Assembly (NCBI GenBank): GCA_964421815.1
Contig: CAYQYT010000011.1
Location: 1-64,000 of the forward strand
Direction: 5' to 3'
Length of the DNA stretch: 64,000 nucleotides
From: DTU089 sp964421815
GTDB taxonomy: Bacteria > Bacillota > Clostridia > Oscillospirales > Acutalibacteraceae
Every line of letters starts with the position of its first letter. Position 1 is the stretch's first letter. A model generated the notes under the pieces. The model did not search any database and was not told where the DNA came from. It saw nothing but the letters and a program-made list of their open reading frames with translations. The translations under genes were made by a program, and so were the position numbers. Positions 34,453 through 44,421 of this stretch are shown here, piece by piece.

Positions 34453-35888
34453 CAGTTTTCGGCATCTCTTTTCTTTACAAAGGATAATTTCTGTTCAAAA
34501 CGGTCCTTCCTGTTGTCCAAGGGTATTTCCGTTGGGTACTCTCCGTTAAAACAGGCACTGCAAAAACAGTCGTTGTTTGCAAGAAGATTGAGTTTTTCAA
34601 CGGGGAAATAACCCAGGGAGTCCGCACCGATATTCTCGGCAATTTCGGAAACCTTGTACTTACAAGCTATTAAGTTTTCTTCGGAATCAATATCCGTTCC
34701 GTAATAGCACGGGTGCAAAAACGGGGGTGATGAAATTCTTATATGAACCTCCTTGGCACCTGCCGAACGGAGTATTTTTACTACCCTTCCGATTGTAGTT
34801 CCGCGAACAATGGAGTCATCCACAAGAACTACCCTTTTATTTTTTACCGTTTCTTCCACCGCCGAAAGTTTTATTCTCACACTGTCAAGCCTTGCGCCCT
34901 GACCGGGAGAAATAAAGGTTCTGCCGATGTATTTGTTTTTTATAAGCCCTATACCGTAGGGAATACCCGATTCCCTGCTAAAGCCCAAGGCGGCATCAAG
35001 ACCTGAATCGGGGGCGCCGATTACAATATCGGCATCCACAGGGTGAGTCTTTGCCAGAATTTCTCCCGCACGAACACGGGATGCATGTACGGAAACTCCG
35101 TCAATTACCGAATCGGGGCGGGAAAAGTATATATATTCAAAAATGCAAAGTTTTTTGTCTTTTTTATTGCAATGCTCTTTTTTGGAAACTACACCATGTT
35201 CGCTGAACACAAGTATTTCACCGGGTTCAACATCACGAATGAACTCCGCCCCCACCGCTGTAATCGCGCAACTTTCCGAAGCCACAACGTATGTTCCGTC
35301 CTCGGTTTTACCGTAGCAAAGGGGTCTGAATCCGTAGGGGTCCCTTGCACAAATCAATTTTTGTGAGGACATCAACACCAATGAATAAGCCCCGTCAAGG
35401 GTATTCATAGCCTGACTGACCGCTTCTTCGATTGAGGGTGCTTTCAACCTCTCTTTTGTAATGATATACGCAATTGTTTCAGTGTCGCTTGTGGAGTGGA
35501 AAATGGCACCCGATAATTCCAATTCGTTACGGAGTACGGCGGCATTACTGAGATTGCCGTTGTGTGCCAAAGCCATTTTGCCCTTTTGATGATTCACCTC
35601 TATGGGCTGACAGTTGTTTCTGTTAGTCGCTCCCGTGGTACCGTATCTTACGTGACCCACCGCCAGGCGACCTTTCGGGAAAGAGTACAAAACACCCTTT
35701 GTAAAAACCTCGTTAACCAAGCCCAAGTCTTTATGGGACACGAAAACACCGTCATCATTAACTACAATTCCGCAACTTTCCTGTCCCCTATGCTGCAAAG
35801 CATAGAGTCCGTAATATGACATACTTGCTACATCGCTATTCTCCGGTGAAATTACACCGAAAACTCCGCATTCTTCATGAACACTCAT
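34452..35888 (-). CDS. purF: Amidophosphoribosyltransferase
   Basis: The 478-residue enzyme catalyses the committed step of purine synthesis, turning PRPP and glutamine into phosphoribosylamine. The class II amidotransferase nucleophile is Cys7 (MSVHEECGVFGV), implying removal of a six-residue propeptide. The C-terminal phosphoribosyltransferase domain has the PRPP loop VLVDDSIVRGTT. The cysteine-bearing tail near residue 450 (NNDCFCSACF) is consistent with the 4Fe-4S type found in Bacillus. Start and stop overlap its neighbours by one base each. Confidence 0.96.
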   Translation of the reverse strand: MSVHEECGVFGVISPENSDVASMSYYGLYALQHRGQESCGIVVNDDGVFVSHKDLGLVNEVFTKGVLYSFPKGRLAVGHVRYGTTGATNRNNCQPIEVNHQKGKMALAHNGNLSNAAVLRNELELSGAIFHSTSDTETIAYIITKERLKAPSIEEAVSQAMNTLDGAYSLVLMSSQKLICARDPYGFRPLCYGKTEDGTYVVASESCAITAVGAEFIRDVEPGEILVFSEHGVVSKKEHCNKKDKKLCIFEYIYFSRPDSVIDGVSVHASRVRAGEILAKTHPVDADIVIGAPDSGLDAALGFSRESGIPYGIGLIKNKYIGRTFISPGQGARLDSVRIKLSAVEETVKNKRVVLVDDSIVRGTTIGRVVKILRSAGAKEVHIRISSPPFLHPCYYGTDIDSEENLIACKYKVSEIAENIGADSLGYFPVEKLNLLANNDCFCSACFNGEYPTEIPLDNRKDRFEQKLSFVKKRDAEN

Positions 35889-37498
35889 TATTTTCCTGCC
35901 TTTGAATGTTTCAATGCCGCACCTATAAATCCTTTGAACAAGGGATGGGGTCTGTTGGGTCTGCTCTTAAATTCGGGGTGATACTGAACACCTACATAGA
36001 AATCTCTTTCGGTAAGTTCAACGGTTTCAATGAGCCTGCCGTCGGGAGATGTACCGCTGAGGGTAAGTCCTTTTTCCTGTAACTGCTCACGGTAGTCGTT
36101 ATTAAACTCATAGCGGTGTCTGTGACGTTCGCTGATTGATGCACAACCATAGCAACGTTCCATAGTTGTTCCCGGCTTAATATCACAGGGATATGCGCCG
36201 AGACGGAGTGTGCCGCCCTTGTCAATTTCATCGCTTTGTCCGGGCATAAAATCTATAACCTTGTTTTTGCACTGCTCGTCAAACTCGCCGGAGTTTGCGT
36301 CGCTGATGCCCAAAACATCTCTTGCGTATTCAATAACTGCAATCTGCATACCGAGGCAGATTCCGAAATAGGGAATTTGATTCTCTCTTGCGTATTTTGC
36401 CGCCAGAATCATACCTTCGATACCGCGATTTCCGAAACCGCCGGGTACGATGATACCGCCAAGGCCCCCAAGAATTTCTTCCGCATTTTCAGCGGTAATG
36501 CCCTCGGAGTCAATCCAACGCAGTTTAATATGTGAATTGTGGAAATAGCCTGCATGGCGAAGTGCTTCTGCCACGGAAAGATATGCGTCATGAAGTCCCA
36601 CATACTTACCTACAAGGCCTATTTCTACGCTGTATTCTCTTGATTTAATTTTATCAACCATATTGGTCCATTCGGTTAAATCCTGATTGGGAGCATCAAT
36701 GCCCAATTCACGACAAACAACTGAGGAGAAATTGGCTTTTTCAAGCATCAAGGGTGCTTCGTAAAGATTTGAAAGTGTTATGTTTTCAATTACACAGTCG
36801 GGTTTTACATTACAGAACATTGATATTTTCTTGAAAATGGACTCCTCAAGGGGTTGATCGCAACGAAGAACAACAATATCCGGGTTCACACCCATACCCT
36901 GAAGTTCCTTAACCGAATGCTGTGTGGGTTTTGACTTATGTTCATCGGAACCGCTCAAAAACGGCACCAATGTTACGTGGATAAACAAACTGTTTTCCTT
37001 GCCCACTTCCAAGGATATCTGTCTTACGGCTTCAATAAAGGGTTGGGATTCAATATCACCTATTGTACCGCCGATTTCCGTAATAACGACATCCGCGTTT
37101 GTTTTTCTTCCCACGCTATATACGAATTCTTTAATTTCATTTGTGATATGGGGAATAACCTGCACGGTTGAACCCAGGTACTCTCCCCTGCGTTCTTTAT
37201 TAAGAACATTCCAATATACCTTACCTGTTGTGAGGTTTGAATACTTGTTCAGGTCCTCATCAATAAATCTTTCATAATGTCCCAAATCAAGGTCGGTTTC
37301 GGCGCCGTCCTCTGTAACATATACCTCACCGTGCTGATATGGACTCATTGTTCCGGGGTCAACATTTATATAGGGGTCAAGCTTCTGAGCCGCCACCTTT
37401 AATCCCCTTGCTTTCAAAAGTCTTCCGAGGGATGCTGCCGTTATACCTTTGCCCAGTCCCGATACAACACCGCCTGTTACAAAAATATATTTTGTCAT
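35888..37498 (-). CDS. pyrG: CTP synthase
   Basis: The enzyme aminates UTP to CTP with glutamine and ATP. It has the N-terminal synthase domain (KYIFVTGGVVSGLGKG, P-loop-like) and a C-terminal class I amidotransferase with FGICLGMQ and VQYHPEF. It is about 536 residues. The start is the ATG at 37498, five bases after the guaA stop, with GGGAGTG upstream; the in-frame extension into guaA is not needed. Its stop overlaps the purF start by one base. Confidence 0.97.
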   Translation of the reverse strand: MTKYIFVTGGVVSGLGKGITAASLGRLLKARGLKVAAQKLDPYINVDPGTMSPYQHGEVYVTEDGAETDLDLGHYERFIDEDLNKYSNLTTGKVYWNVLNKERRGEYLGSTVQVIPHITNEIKEFVYSVGRKTNADVVITEIGGTIGDIESQPFIEAVRQISLEVGKENSLFIHVTLVPFLSGSDEHKSKPTQHSVKELQGMGVNPDIVVLRCDQPLEESIFKKISMFCNVKPDCVIENITLSNLYEAPLMLEKANFSSVVCRELGIDAPNQDLTEWTNMVDKIKSREYSVEIGLVGKYVGLHDAYLSVAEALRHAGYFHNSHIKLRWIDSEGITAENAEEILGGLGGIIVPGGFGNRGIEGMILAAKYARENQIPYFGICLGMQIAVIEYARDVLGISDANSGEFDEQCKNKVIDFMPGQSDEIDKGGTLRLGAYPCDIKPGTTMERCYGCASISERHRHRYEFNNDYREQLQEKGLTLSGTSPDGRLIETVELTERDFYVGVQYHPEFKSRPNRPHPLFKGFIGAALKHSKAGK

Positions 37499-37503
37499 TT
37501 TTC

Positions 37504-39036
37504 TCACTCCCATTCCACAGTGGCCGGTGGTTTCGAGGTAATGTCATAGACCACTCTGGTTATTCCTTGGATTTCATTTGTTATTCTACTACCGGCTTTC
37601 TCCAAAACTTCATAGGGAAGTCTTGTCCATTCCGCCGTCATAAAATCATCCGTTGTAACAGCCCTGAGTACAATGGTACTGCCGTAAGTTCTCGCATCAC
37701 CTTTTACACCTACCGAGTGCAAATCCGTAAGCACGGCAAAATACTGATTCACGCTGTTTTCAAGTTTTGCATTTTCAACTTCCTCGCGGAATATTGCATC
37801 CGCTTCGCGAAGCAAATCGAGTTTATCCTTTGTTATCTCGCCGATTACTCTGACGGCAAGTCCGGGGCCCGGGAAGGGCTGACGCCATACGAGTTTATGG
37901 GGAATACCGAGTTTCGTTCCGATTTCCCTAACCTCGTCCTTAAACAGTTCTTTCAAAGGCTCAACTATTTCGTCAAATGCAATAACATCGGGGAGTCCGC
38001 CCACATTGTGGTGACTTTTGATAACTGCCGAATCCCCTTTTCCGCTTTCAATAACATCGGGGTAAATTGTTCCTTGTACCAAAACATCTATTTTACCCAA
38101 CTTATTTGCTTCATCCTCAAAAACACGGATGAATTCTTCACCGATGATTTTACGCTTTTTCTCCGGTTCTGTAACACCTGCTAACTTTGAAAGGAATCTG
38201 TCCTCTGCATTAACTCTTATAAGGTTTATGCCGAACTGTTTTCCGAAGGTCTGTTCAACAAAATCCCCTTCGTCCTTTCTGAGCAAACCGTGGTCAACAA
38301 ACACGCAGGTTAAATTATCTCCGATAGCTCTGTTGAGAAGAACCGCCGCAACGGAGGAATCAACACCTCCGGAAAGTGCAAGCAAAACTTTTTTGCCTGC
38401 AAGTTCTTTTTTATACTTTTCACAGGATTTTTCCAAGAAATCTTCCATTTTCCAATTTGCTTCACAACCGCAAACATTAAAAACGAAATTTCGAAGCATC
38501 TGTGTTCCGTAAACGGTATGAGCAACTTCCGGGTGGAACTGCACTCCGTAAAGTTTTCTTTTTTCATCGCAAATACCGGCACAGGGACATTTAGCGGTAT
38601 GGGCAATAGTACGGAAGCCTTCGGGCAATGTTTTAATGAAATCCGTATGGCTCATCCAACAAATGCTCTCCTGAGGAACACCTTCAAATAACACGTTATC
38701 GGTGGTAAACACGGTAGTTTTTCCGTATTCGCTTCTATTTTCGGCTGATACGATTTCTCCCCCCGCCATATATGCGAGAAGTTGTTCTCCGTAACAGATA
38801 CCCAAAATCGGAATACCGAGATTCAAAATTTCCTTGTCATAATGAGGGGATTTTTCATCATATACGCTATTGGGACCACCTGTGAAAATGATACCCTTGT
38901 AGCCGACGCTTTTAATTTCATCGGGAGTGATTCTGTTATACGCCTTAATTTCTGCATAAACCTGCTCATTACGAACTCTGCGGGCAATTAACTGATTATA
39001 CTGACCGCCGAAATCCAAAACAAGAATTTTATCCAC
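37504..39036 (-). CDS. guaA: GMP synthase (glutamine-hydrolysing)
   Basis: The 510-residue enzyme aminates XMP to GMP. The N-terminal class I amidotransferase has GICYGEQ and the His-Glu pair VQFHPEV; the ATP pyrophosphatase domain has the P-loop ALSGGVDSSV; the C-terminal dimerisation domain ends KPPATVEWE, as in nearly all GuaA proteins. It lies 17 bases after purB. It uses glutamine, like four other operon members counting purF, pyrG and carAB. Confidence 0.97.
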   Translation of the reverse strand: MDKILVLDFGGQYNQLIARRVRNEQVYAEIKAYNRITPDEIKSVGYKGIIFTGGPNSVYDEKSPHYDKEILNLGIPILGICYGEQLLAYMAGGEIVSAENRSEYGKTTVFTTDNVLFEGVPQESICWMSHTDFIKTLPEGFRTIAHTAKCPCAGICDEKRKLYGVQFHPEVAHTVYGTQMLRNFVFNVCGCEANWKMEDFLEKSCEKYKKELAGKKVLLALSGGVDSSVAAVLLNRAIGDNLTCVFVDHGLLRKDEGDFVEQTFGKQFGINLIRVNAEDRFLSKLAGVTEPEKKRKIIGEEFIRVFEDEANKLGKIDVLVQGTIYPDVIESGKGDSAVIKSHHNVGGLPDVIAFDEIVEPLKELFKDEVREIGTKLGIPHKLVWRQPFPGPGLAVRVIGEITKDKLDLLREADAIFREEVENAKLENSVNQYFAVLTDLHSVGVKGDARTYGSTIVLRAVTTDDFMTAEWTRLPYEVLEKAGSRITNEIQGITRVVYDITSKPPATVEWE

Positions 39037-39053
39037 CGTGTTTCACCTGTTTC

Positions 39054-40469
39054 TTAAAGTTCTATTTCTTCTGCCTGGGTAATAGCATCCGCAAGCAAGG
39101 GTTTAACTTTTTCCACTAAGGCAGTTACCTGTTCGGGACATCTGCCTATATAAAGTGACGGATTGAGAAGTTCTTTCATTTCCGCTTCCGTAAGTCCGAA
39201 TTCCTTTTCGCAGGACAAACGATAAAGCAAATCGCACTCCTCGCCGTTTTTCATTTTTGCAGTACTTTCCATGGAGCATTTTCTGATTATTTCGTGGACT
39301 TTCTGACGATCTCCCCCACGTTTAACGGCTTCCATCAAAAGATTTTCCGTTGCAATGAAAGGCAAATACTCCATAACGGTTTTTTCAACAATTTTTTCAT
39401 TGACACGAAGACCGTCGGTTATATTCTGTGCCAATCTTAAAATTGCATCCGCACACAAAAAGCCCTCGGGCAATGAGATGCGGCGGTTTGCCGAGTCATC
39501 AAGAGTTCTTTCCAACCATTGAGTTGATGCGGTCATGGGAGCGTTCATTGCATCCACCATTAAATAGCGGGCAAGAGAACAAATTCTTTCGCTCCTCATG
39601 GGATTGCGTTTATATGCCATGGCCGATGAGCCTATCTGATTTTTCTCAAAGGGCTCCTCAATCTGACGGTCGTGCTGAAGCAAACGGATGTCATTTGCCA
39701 TTCTGTAACAACTCTGTGCAACGGAAGAAAGAGCATTCAAAATTCTTGAATCAACTTTTCGGGGATATGTCTGACCGCACACATCGAAACACTCTTTAAA
39801 TCCGAAGTCGGCACTGATTAAACGGTTCATTTCCTCGATTTTTTTGCCGTCACCGTCGAAAAGTTCAACAAAACTTGCTTCCGTACCGGTAGTACCGCGG
39901 CAACCGAGGAATTTAATATTTTCAATAGCAAAATCAATCTCGTTAAGGTCGGAAAGTAAATCCTGCATCCAGAGAGTTGCTCTCTTTCCCACGGTAACAA
40001 GTTGTGCGGGCTGATAATGGGTATAGCCCAAAGTGGGGAGTGCTTTATATTTTTCTGCAAAAACAGAAAGGTTGCGTATTACTCCCAAAAGTTCCTTGCG
40101 TAAATACAAAAGTGCATCTCTGTATATAACAAGGTCCGCATTGTCGGTAACATAACAACTTGTTGCTCCAAGATGAATTATACCGGACGCGGAGGGTGCC
40201 ACTTTACCATAGGCATATATATGTGCCATAACATCGTGACGTACTTCTTTCTCCCTCTGACTAACACATTCATAGTCAATATCCGTAATATGTGCTTCAA
40301 GTTCCTTTATCTGTTCATCCGTAATCGGAAGTCCTAATTTTTCTTCCGCCTTTGCCAAAGACACCCAAAGTTTACGCCATGTCTGATAGCGGGTATCGGA
40401 GGAAAAAAGATTAAGCATATATTTTGAAGCATATCTCGAAGATAGCGGTGATTCGTATTTATTGTTCAT
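39054..40469 (-). CDS. purB: Adenylosuccinate lyase
   Basis: This 471-residue fumarase/aspartase-superfamily enzyme works twice in purine synthesis, releasing fumarate from SAICAR and from adenylosuccinate. The superfamily signature GSSAMAYKRNPMRSE is present in the C-terminal half, with HLGATSCYVTDN and TLGYTHYQPAQ nearer the N-terminus. It resembles the longer, eukaryote-like PurB group. It follows purA by 51 bases and precedes guaA by 17. Confidence 0.95.
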   Translation of the reverse strand: MNNKYESPLSSRYASKYMLNLFSSDTRYQTWRKLWVSLAKAEEKLGLPITDEQIKELEAHITDIDYECVSQREKEVRHDVMAHIYAYGKVAPSASGIIHLGATSCYVTDNADLVIYRDALLYLRKELLGVIRNLSVFAEKYKALPTLGYTHYQPAQLVTVGKRATLWMQDLLSDLNEIDFAIENIKFLGCRGTTGTEASFVELFDGDGKKIEEMNRLISADFGFKECFDVCGQTYPRKVDSRILNALSSVAQSCYRMANDIRLLQHDRQIEEPFEKNQIGSSAMAYKRNPMRSERICSLARYLMVDAMNAPMTASTQWLERTLDDSANRRISLPEGFLCADAILRLAQNITDGLRVNEKIVEKTVMEYLPFIATENLLMEAVKRGGDRQKVHEIIRKCSMESTAKMKNGEECDLLYRLSCEKEFGLTEAEMKELLNPSLYIGRCPEQVTALVEKVKPLLADAITQAEEIEL

Positions 40470-40520
40470 TTTATAAATCCTTTCAAAACTTTGTAAAATC
40501 CGTTAGGAAACCTACGTATG

Positions 40521-41795
40521 TCAACGGATTATTATGCTGTCCCTTTCAGGACCCACGGATACATACTTAATGTGACAACCGATCTGGCTTTCAATAAAGG
40601 TAACATATTCCCGGGCTTCTTTGGGGAGATCCTCCCATTTTCTCACACCGGAAATATCCTTTTTCCAACCCTTGAAATATTTGATTTCGGGTTTTGAATA
40701 CTGCAAAGCCGTGGGGAACGGAAAACGATCCGTTACTTCTCCGTTAAGTATATAATTTGTACATACGGGAATCTCATCCATATAACTTAAAACATCAAGT
40801 TTTGTAAGGGCAACTTCTGTTGCGGCCTGAATCTCAACACCGTAACGTGTAGCCACAATATCAATGGGGCCGACTCTACGGGGTCTGCCGGTTTTTGCGC
40901 CGTACTCGAAACCGTATTCACGGAGTTTGTCCGCCTCTTCGCCGAACATTTCACAAACGAAAGGACCTTCACCGACACAGGTTGAATATGCCTTTACAAC
41001 TCCCACAACATCGGTGATTTTTGCTCCGGGAATTCCCGAACCGATGGGTGCGTAAGCCGCTGTTGTATATGATGATGTGGTGTAGGGATAGATACCGTAA
41101 TCCAAATCTCTGAGAGAACCGAGCTGTGCTTCAAAGAGTATGTTCTTGTTTTCTGCCTGTGCTTTCTTCAAGAATGTTCCCGTGTCTGCAATGTACGGTT
41201 TGATTTTTTCACAGCAGTTACTCAACCACTCGTCAAGCATTTCTTCCGTATAGGGTTTTGCTCCGTAAACTTTTGTAAGGATAAGGTTTTTCCACTCCAT
41301 TAAATCAAGAAGATGTTTTTTCATCTCCTCCGGATAGAACAACTCTCCTGCAAGGATGGTTTTCTTTCCAAATTTATCAGAATAGAAAGGTGCAATACCC
41401 TGCTTTGTGGAACCGAATTTTTTATCTTTAAGTCGCTGTTCCTCAAGCTCGTCCAAATCACGGTGCCAAGGAAGCAGCAATGAAGCTCTTTCACTGATTT
41501 TGAAGTTTTCGGGAGTCAATTCAACACCCTGCTGCATTACTCCGTCCATCTCATTCCAAAGATTTTCGGGATCAACTGCAACACCGTTACCCAGAATATT
41601 AACAACATTTTTTCTGAAAATACCCGAGGGCAGTAAATGCAGAGCAAATTTTCCCATTTCGTTTATAACAGTATGACCGGCATTTCCGCCGCCCTGATAA
41701 CGAACAACAACATCATATTTTTCCGTCAAAAGATCAACCATTCTGCCTTTGCCTTCGTCGCCCCAGTTGATACCAACTATTGCACAGTTTGACAT
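40521..41795 (-). CDS. purA: Adenylosuccinate synthetase
   Basis: The 424-residue enzyme joins IMP and aspartate with GTP on the way to AMP. The N-terminal GINWGDEGKGR loop holds the catalytic aspartate and the P-loop, and QGGGNAGHTV follows. The ATG at 41795 lies eight bases after CGGAGG; the GTG one codon earlier is less likely. It is the second gene of the operon, 30 bases after purC. Confidence 0.96.
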   Translation of the reverse strand: MSNCAIVGINWGDEGKGRMVDLLTEKYDVVVRYQGGGNAGHTVINEMGKFALHLLPSGIFRKNVVNILGNGVAVDPENLWNEMDGVMQQGVELTPENFKISERASLLLPWHRDLDELEEQRLKDKKFGSTKQGIAPFYSDKFGKKTILAGELFYPEEMKKHLLDLMEWKNLILTKVYGAKPYTEEMLDEWLSNCCEKIKPYIADTGTFLKKAQAENKNILFEAQLGSLRDLDYGIYPYTTSSYTTAAYAPIGSGIPGAKITDVVGVVKAYSTCVGEGPFVCEMFGEEADKLREYGFEYGAKTGRPRRVGPIDIVATRYGVEIQAATEVALTKLDVLSYMDEIPVCTNYILNGEVTDRFPFPTALQYSKPEIKYFKGWKKDISGVRKWEDLPKEAREYVTFIESQIGCHIKYVSVGPERDSIIIR

Positions 41796-41825
41796 CACAT
41801 TATCCTCCGATTAAAAGAAGTTATA

Positions 41826-42539
41826 TTATAAATTCTCTGTCAGTCTTTTCATAATTTCCTGATAGGCTTCCTCAACGCCGCCCATATCGCGACGGAATCT
41901 GTCCTTATCAAGTTTCTCGCCGGTTTCAATATCCCACAAGCGACATGTGTCGGGACTTATCTCATCCGCAAGAACAATGCTGCCGTCGGAAATTTTACCG
42001 AACTCAAGTTTAAAGTCAACCAGAGTAACTCCGCATTTTTTCCAGAAATCTTTTAAGAATTCATTTACGCAAAATGCGTATTTCTTAATTGTTTCGATTT
42101 CTTCTTTAGTTGCCAACTTCATTGCAAGTGCATGGTATTCGTTCAACAGAGGATCGCCCAATTCGTCATTTTTATATGAGAATTCGATGGTGGGCTCATC
42201 AAACAAAAAGCCCTCCTCAACTCCGTATCTTTTTGAAAATGAGCCTGCCGCGATATTTCTGATGATAACTTCCAAAGGCACAATGGAAACCTTTTTAACC
42301 AAAGTTTCACGGTCGCTTAATTCTTCTACGAAATGGGTGGGAACACCTTTCTTCTCAAGTTGTTGCATCATAAGGTTGCTCATCTTGTTATTGATGACGC
42401 CCTTACCGCTTATTGTTCCCTTTTTCAAACCGTTGAAAGCCGTTGCATCGTCCTTATATGAAACGATGAGAAGTTCGGGATCATCCGTAGTAAAAACTTT
42501 CTTTGCTTTGCCCTCGTAAAGCTGTTCTTTCTGTGTCAT
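41826..42539 (-). CDS. purC: SAICAR synthetase
   Basis: The 237-residue ATP-grasp-like enzyme condenses CAIR with aspartate. It begins MTQKEQLYEGKAKKVF, with the nucleotide-binding YEGKAK; VPLEVIIRNIAAGS and VLADEISPDTCRLWD are diagnostic. The ATG at 42539 is set by GGAGG seven bases upstream. This is the first gene of the ten-gene operon, and its leader carries a perfect promoter, an ANTAR-type hexaloop hairpin and a terminator. The other purine genes (such as purD, purL, purM, purH) are not in this window. Confidence 0.96.
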   Translation of the reverse strand: MTQKEQLYEGKAKKVFTTDDPELLIVSYKDDATAFNGLKKGTISGKGVINNKMSNLMMQQLEKKGVPTHFVEELSDRETLVKKVSIVPLEVIIRNIAAGSFSKRYGVEEGFLFDEPTIEFSYKNDELGDPLLNEYHALAMKLATKEEIETIKKYAFCVNEFLKDFWKKCGVTLVDFKLEFGKISDGSIVLADEISPDTCRLWDIETGEKLDKDRFRRDMGGVEEAYQEIMKRLTENL

Positions 42540-42582
42540 TTTAATACCTCCATACTGTGTTTTACAGTTAATTATGTACTGC

Positions 42583-42634
42583 AAAAAAATGGGCAAAGAC
42601 ACCCCGAGAGCAACTCAAAGACGCCTTTGCCTTT
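42583..42634 (-). promoter_or_regulatory. ANTAR-type antitermination leader before purC operon
   Basis: Minus-strand hairpin P1, AAAGGC-loop-GTCTTT (42634-42617), has the hexaloop AAAGGC with A at position 1 and G at position 4. The terminator (42631-42592) pairs GGCAAAG with CTTTGCC and has an inner 7-bp stem capped by TTGCT, followed by an A/T7 tract (42590-42583). P1 and terminator use the same bases and cannot coexist. P1 begins within a few bases of the predicted transcription start. Confidence 0.8.
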
Positions 42635-42644
42635 TTCACAAAGA

Positions 42645-42673
42645 ATTATACCTTGTTTTGTCTATCTTGTCAA
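42645..42673 (-). promoter_or_regulatory. Perfect-consensus promoter of the purC operon
   Basis: TTGACA (42673-42668), exactly 17 bases, and TATAAT (42650-42645) match the sigma-A consensus at all twelve positions, suggesting that control acts after initiation through the leader. Confidence 0.9.
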
Positions 42674-42753
42674 CAATATTTTTATCTTTTTTGACAAAAA
42701 GATAACTCCGTATTTGACATTGTTTCAATACGATATTTATATATTTTTTCGGC

Positions 42754-44334
42754 TTATTTCCCGCTGTCACCGTAGTTGGAAAGAACCCTCGCAGATGGGT
42801 CGTTAACATCACAGCCCTCCCAGGATTTATTGGGCATCCAGAAGTCAACAACCATTTCACTCTGTCCCGGATAATACTTCTCAAAAATTTCGCGGTAGAG
42901 CAACGATTCTTTAGTAAAGGGCTTGGAGTGAGTGTATTTTTCGCACCTTGCTTCAAACTCCTCCTGAGTATAACATTTTTCCGCATACTCTTTGAGATAA
43001 TCCACCATGGAGTGTCCCACAGCATCGGAAAACGCCGCCTTTTCCCTCCAAAGAATTTCATCGGGCAGATAATCCCCTTTTTCAAAAGCGTGACGAAGAA
43101 GGTACTTGCCCTTTCCGTATTTGTTCATTTTCTTTTCCGGGTCAACGGACATAACATATTTTACAAAATCAATATCACCGAAAGGAACTCGTGCTTCCAA
43201 AGAGTTTACGGAAATACAGCGGTCCGCACGGAGAACATCGTACATATGAAGTTCATGGACTCTTTTTTGAGACTCTTTCTGGAACTCCTCCGCCGAGGGA
43301 GCAAAATCGGTATATTTGTAACCGAAAATCTCGTCGGAGATTTCACCCGTAAGAAGAACCCTGATATCCGTCTGCTCATGGATTGCTTTACAAATAAGAT
43401 ACATACCCATACTTGCACGGATTGTTGTGATATCGTATGTACCCAAAAGTTTGATTACACTTTCAAGGCTATCCAAGACTTCATCGGCAGTCATATAAAT
43501 CTCTTTATGGTCACTTCCGATATAATCTGCAACCTGTTTTGCATATTTAAGGTCTATGGCGTCCTCGCTCATACCGATGGCAAAAGTTTTAATGGGTTCT
43601 TTGCTCTTTTTTGCCGCAACTGCACACACAAGGGAAGAATCAAGACCGCCTGAAAGCAGGAATCCAACCTTTGCGTGAGAAACAAGGCGCTTTTCAATAC
43701 CTTTCACCAATTTGTCGTGAATGTTTTTGCATACTGTTTCCACATCGTCGTCACAAACCTTGTCAACCTTTGTAATATCACAGTAACAAACAAATTCACC
43801 GTTTTTGTAATAATGTCCGGGAGGGAAAGGCATAATTTTTCTCGTCAATCCCACAAGGTTTTTAGGTTCACTTGCAAAAATTATAACACCTTTCTCGTCG
43901 TATCCGTAATAAAGAGGACGAATTCCTATGGGGTCCCTGGCTGCAATATATTCCCCGCTTTTTCCGTCATAAATTATACAAGCAAATTCCGCATCAAGCA
44001 TGGCGAACATATCCACACCGTACTCCTCGTACAAGGGCAGAAGTATTTCGCAGTCGGAATCACTGTAAAAAGTGTATTTTCCCGAAAGCTGTTCTTTCAG
44101 TTTTTCATAACCGTATATTTCTCCGTTACATACAACATAGCTTCCGTTAAGTTCAAAGGGTTGCATTCCTGACGGTGTAAGTCCCATAATTGCAAGCCTG
44201 TGAAAGCCCAAAAGACCCTTACCCGTATCAATAATGCGACTGTCATCGGGACCGCGCGAAACGGTCTTGGAAAAACTTTCTTCAAACTGTTCGGTAGAGT
44301 CTAAGCTGTCACAATATCCCATAATCGAACACAT
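42754..44334 (-). CDS. asnB: Glutamine-dependent asparagine synthetase
   Basis: The 526-residue enzyme makes asparagine from aspartate, glutamine and ATP. The class II amidotransferase domain has its nucleophile at Cys2 (MCSIMGY), plus SRGPDDS and CNGEIYGYEKL; the synthetase domain has the P-loop FLLSGGLDSSLV. It follows the amt-PII gene by 87 bases that hold a hairpin and a TATAAT-like box. Its place after gdhA, glnN and amt suggests nitrogen control, either by readthrough or its own weak promoter. Confidence 0.95.
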   Translation of the reverse strand: MCSIMGYCDSLDSTEQFEESFSKTVSRGPDDSRIIDTGKGLLGFHRLAIMGLTPSGMQPFELNGSYVVCNGEIYGYEKLKEQLSGKYTFYSDSDCEILLPLYEEYGVDMFAMLDAEFACIIYDGKSGEYIAARDPIGIRPLYYGYDEKGVIIFASEPKNLVGLTRKIMPFPPGHYYKNGEFVCYCDITKVDKVCDDDVETVCKNIHDKLVKGIEKRLVSHAKVGFLLSGGLDSSLVCAVAAKKSKEPIKTFAIGMSEDAIDLKYAKQVADYIGSDHKEIYMTADEVLDSLESVIKLLGTYDITTIRASMGMYLICKAIHEQTDIRVLLTGEISDEIFGYKYTDFAPSAEEFQKESQKRVHELHMYDVLRADRCISVNSLEARVPFGDIDFVKYVMSVDPEKKMNKYGKGKYLLRHAFEKGDYLPDEILWREKAAFSDAVGHSMVDYLKEYAEKCYTQEEFEARCEKYTHSKPFTKESLLYREIFEKYYPGQSEMVVDFWMPNKSWEGCDVNDPSARVLSNYGDSGK

Positions 44335-44363
44335 TTGGATAACCTCCGTTTAAACCATCCAAA

Positions 44364-44384
44364 GCCGGCGATATAATCGTCGGC
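44364..44384 (-). other. Hairpin between amt-PII and asnB
   Basis: GCCGGCGAT (44364-44372) and ATCGTCGGC (44376-44384) form a 9-bp stem with one G-T pair. No T tract follows on the minus strand. The loop does not fit the ANTAR hexaloop, so this may be only a transcript-processing or attenuating stem. Confidence 0.4.
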
Positions 44385-44421
44385 ATTGAATGTTATTATA
44401 TCATTTTTATATTTTTAAATT

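Noticed and set aside
42600..43085. Open frame overlapping the asnB 3' end and the purC leader
   Set aside because: It is antisense-free but in another frame of asnB, lacks a ribosome binding site, and runs through the promoter and leader of purC.
44335..44421. ANTAR leader before asnB
   Set aside because: The only strong stem has a three-base loop and no T tract; it does not fit P1.
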